From Flavobacterium sp. FEMGT703F (GTDB taxonomy: Bacteria > Bacteroidota > Bacteroidia > Flavobacteriales > Flavobacteriaceae): a stretch of 64,000 bases of DNA. Under the pieces are notes generated by a model, which worked only from the letters and a program-made list of their open reading frames with translations, was not told the origin of the DNA and did no database searches. The stretch is from assembly GCA_002786385.1 (NCBI GenBank), contig PGCN01000008.1, forward strand, positions 221,658 through 285,657, written 5' to 3'. Position numbers and translations under genes: made by a program. Of this stretch, positions 63,952-64,000 are shown piece by piece (position 1 is the first letter of the stretch; each line of letters opens with the position of its first letter).

Positions 63952-64000
63952 AGGCGGCGACATACTCTCCCACATTACTGCAGTACCATCTGCGCAGTCG
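63952..64000 (-). rRNA. rrf: 5S rRNA, 3' end (partial)
   Basis: The minus strand reads GATGGTACTGCAGTAATGTG and then GGGAGAGTATGTCGCCGCC, the conserved 3' part of Bacteroidota 5S rRNA. The gene continues past base 64000; the other rRNAs should lie beyond it. Confidence 0.93.

Overview
The window is a 64 kb chromosomal segment from a member of the Bacteroidota, most likely Flavobacterium or a close relative in the Flavobacteriaceae. The grounds are AT-rich DNA, a SusC-type plug domain, the type IX secretion protein PorQ, a mevalonate-pathway HMG-CoA synthase, Bacteroidota-type promoters (TTG/TTTG, about 17-24 nt, TAnnTTTG), start codons without Shine-Dalgarno sequences, and several AT-rich intergenic repeat families. 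It reads mainly as core genome. I see no prophage, insertion sequence, CRISPR array or tRNA gene.

Layout. 1-9.3 kb: a 5'-truncated SusC-plug/von Willebrand A chimera, a SIMPL-domain protein, an ABC-F ATPase, an MFS permease, a minus-strand run (sigma-54-type response regulator without HTH, RecA1-only helicase, DUF2007 protein), and panB. 9.3-18.2 kb: an S23 four-helix-bundle gene set in short repeats, an RluA-type pseudouridine synthase, a DUF5723 outer-membrane protein, an aldehyde dehydrogenase, a 1321-residue hybrid sensor kinase and a membrane zinc peptidase. 18.3-27.6 kb: mvaS, a ComM/YifB ATPase, an acyltransferase/M1 peptidase/patatin run, and recG. 27.7-34.1 kb: a complete RND efflux operon (adaptor, pump, TolC-like channel) and a bestrophin. 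34.2-37.1 kb: an AraC regulator, a DUF779 protein and an AcoD-type aldehyde dehydrogenase. 37.3-48.5 kb: pheT, an unknown two-helix membrane protein, rpsA, a nucleoside-permease-like MFS gene, cmk, porQ and lon. 48.7-52.9 kb: two lipoproteins with nearly the same leader, a UMF1-type MFS protein and an M48 peptidase. 53-61.6 kb: a GlgE-type alpha-glucan block (glgE, maltokinase, glgB, GH31), interrupted between glgB and the kinase by a small GIY-YIG gene bracketed by inverted repeats. 61.7-64 kb: an alpha/beta hydrolase, an endonuclease III-like glycosylase, a 2H phosphoesterase and the 3' end of a 5S rRNA on the minus strand with its terminators; the rest of that rRNA operon lies outside the window.

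The non-coding DNA is the least ordinary part. Two intergenic copies of a structured element, upstream of panB and of rpsA, share a closing stem that differs by a compensatory pair (CCTG/CAGG against CCCG/CGGG). I suspect it is the Flavo-1 RNA family but cannot search. Four copies of a REP-like word (TGTCAYCCYGAGC...GTCGA.GG) are present: one in the apical hairpin of the panB-side element and three around the GIY-YIG gene. Short tandem words also sit directly upstream of several start codons, including five 7-mers touching the start codon of the RND pump.
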